DNA of 64,000 nucleotides from NCBI RefSeq assembly GCF_000242455.2, contig NC_019892.1, positions 9,248,744-9,312,743 of the forward strand, written 5' to 3'. Both the position numbers and the translations under genes were made by a program. This document shows, piece after piece, positions 63,268-64,000 of the stretch. Under the pieces are notes generated by a model. That model was given only the letters and a program-made list of their open reading frames with translations, made no database searches and was not told the DNA's origin. The DNA comes from Singulisphaera acidiphila DSM 18658. GTDB taxonomy: Bacteria; Planctomycetota; Planctomycetia; Isosphaerales; Isosphaeraceae. Positions within the stretch are counted from its first letter, which is position 1; every line of letters starts with the position of its first letter.

Positions 63268-64000
63268 ATGTCCGTTGCATTGCTGAACCGTTGGTCGTTG
63301 AAGAGCTTATTCCCCTGGGCCGCCCTCGCGCTCTGCCTGATTCTGCTGGCGGCGAGCTTTGTCCTCCACGATGTGCTGTTCCACGGGAGGTCGCTGCACG
63401 CCTCCCCCACACTCCCAAAAGCGACAGCCGAGCCTGAGGCATCGGCCACGTCCCCAGAGGTCAGAACCGTCACATTGGCCGAGGGGAAGTGGAATGTGGC
63501 CGGGATCCGCATCGAGCCGGCAACGCAGCTCTCGCTTCCCTCCGAGGTGGGGGTCGCGGGGAAGGTCGAGGCGAATCCGGACCGCCGGGTCGAGATCCGC
63601 CCACGCGCCGCGGGGGTTGTCCGCGAAGTGCTGGTCAACCTGGGCCGGAAGGTCAAGAAAGGTGAGTTGCTGGCCGTCCTCGACAGCCCGGACATTGGCA
63701 CCGCCCGCCTCAACCTGAGGGGCCGACAGATCGAGTTGGCGACGGCGCGGAAGGAGTTTGACTGGAAGCAGCAGGTCGCCAATAACGTCGCGCAACTGGT
63801 CCCAGCGATCCGCAAAGGAGAGCCGGCCGCCAGGATTCAGAAGGAATACGCCGACCGACCGCTCGGAGCCGACCGCGCGCTCTTGCTCCAAGCTTACTCC
63901 GAGTTCGAGATCGCCTCGCACGAGTCCGAGAAGACCAGCGCCCTGTTCAAAGATCAGATCATCGGCGAGCACCCTGCATTCGTCGCGTTACACACCCTTG
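63268..64000 (+). CDS. RND efflux periplasmic adaptor (CzcB/CusB-like), 5' part
   Basis: The first 244 codons of a membrane-fusion protein; the rest lies beyond the window. A membrane anchor (LFPWAALALCLILLAASFVL) is followed by VEIRPRAAGVVREVLVNLGRKVKKGELLAVLDSP, the biotinyl-lipoyl-like half of the adaptor. A long alpha-hairpin then begins (QIELATARKEFDWKQQVANN). Adaptors link the RND pump to the outer-membrane channel, often for Co/Zn/Cd or Cu/Ag. GGGAGG is nine bases before ATG 63268. The His-rich gene upstream suggests metal export. Confidence 0.85.
   Translation, partial: MSVALLNRWSLKSLFPWAALALCLILLAASFVLHDVLFHGRSLHASPTLPKATAEPEASATSPEVRTVTLAEGKWNVAGIRIEPATQLSLPSEVGVAGKVEANPDRRVEIRPRAAGVVREVLVNLGRKVKKGELLAVLDSPDIGTARLNLRGRQIELATARKEFDWKQQVANNVAQLVPAIRKGEPAARIQKEYADRPLGADRALLLQAYSEFEIASHESEKTSALFKDQIIGEHPAFVALHTL

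Noticed and set aside
1..64000. tRNA or rRNA genes
   Set aside because: No sequence with tRNA-like arms and T-loop pattern or rRNA-like conserved stretches was recognised by eye; a covariance search would be decisive.

Overview
The window is a stretch of high-GC bacterial chromosome, most likely from the phylum Planctomycetota and probably the Isosphaeraceae. This is inferred from the families present, not from a marker-gene search: a DUF1559 pseudopilin-type protein, a DUF1501 Tat-exported protein, ThuA and DUF1080 sugar proteins, a DUF4159 protein, an ECF sigma factor overlapping a Ser/Thr kinase with WD40 repeats, an LEPR-XLL-like secreted cyclophilin, and a giant VPV-repeat envelope protein. 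No rRNA, tRNA or CRISPR array was recognised.

Layout. 1-16 kb is mostly housekeeping and conserved genes: a histidine kinase tail, FAH hydrolase, TPR lipoprotein, trpS, YkgJ-type Fe-S protein, PIG-L deacetylase, ComEC, a DUF6065-like/secreted metallopeptidase pair, enolase with an APH-like kinase, and a ThiO-like oxidase. 16-27 kb is a carbohydrate-degradation neighbourhood: a Tat-exported Gfo/Idh/MocA oxidoreductase, a DUF1501 protein, two ThuA proteins, a TIM-barrel isomerase, a DUF1080 protein, an AraC/PAS regulator and a DUF4159 protein. The set resembles planctomycete 3-keto-sugar or glycoside pathways. 27-36 kb holds a MarR/hydrolase operon with a clear operator palindrome, a DUF2293 protein, the ECF sigma/kinase pair and rsmD.

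36-48 kb is a mosaic island. Two IS630-type elements sit head to tail sharing one TA, and the second carries an internal inversion. A third IS630 remnant and a truncated IS5-type transposase follow. A 2-kb block (3' half of the kinase/WD40 gene plus all of rsmD) is duplicated about 11.5 kb away and joined in frame to the truncated transposase. Between the IS remnants lies lower-GC cargo: an acyltransferase-3 gene and a secreted-protein cluster (LolA-like anchored protein, Cys-rich peptide, DUF1573 lipoprotein). The island ends in a dense patch of palindromic and MITE-like repeats at 47.6-48.15 kb.

48-64 kb returns to high-GC planctomycete genes: a sugar isomerase, a giant GH-like secreted protein, a NlpC/P60-like hydrolase, a lipase-like hydrolase, DUF1559 plus a small lipoprotein, a cyclophilin, the repetitive envelope protein, and the start of a metal-efflux (CzcB-like) operon led by a His-rich protein. 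A 190-bp interspersed element occurs twice in opposite orientations (17.6 and 59.5 kb). One copy abuts the stop codon of the repetitive protein.
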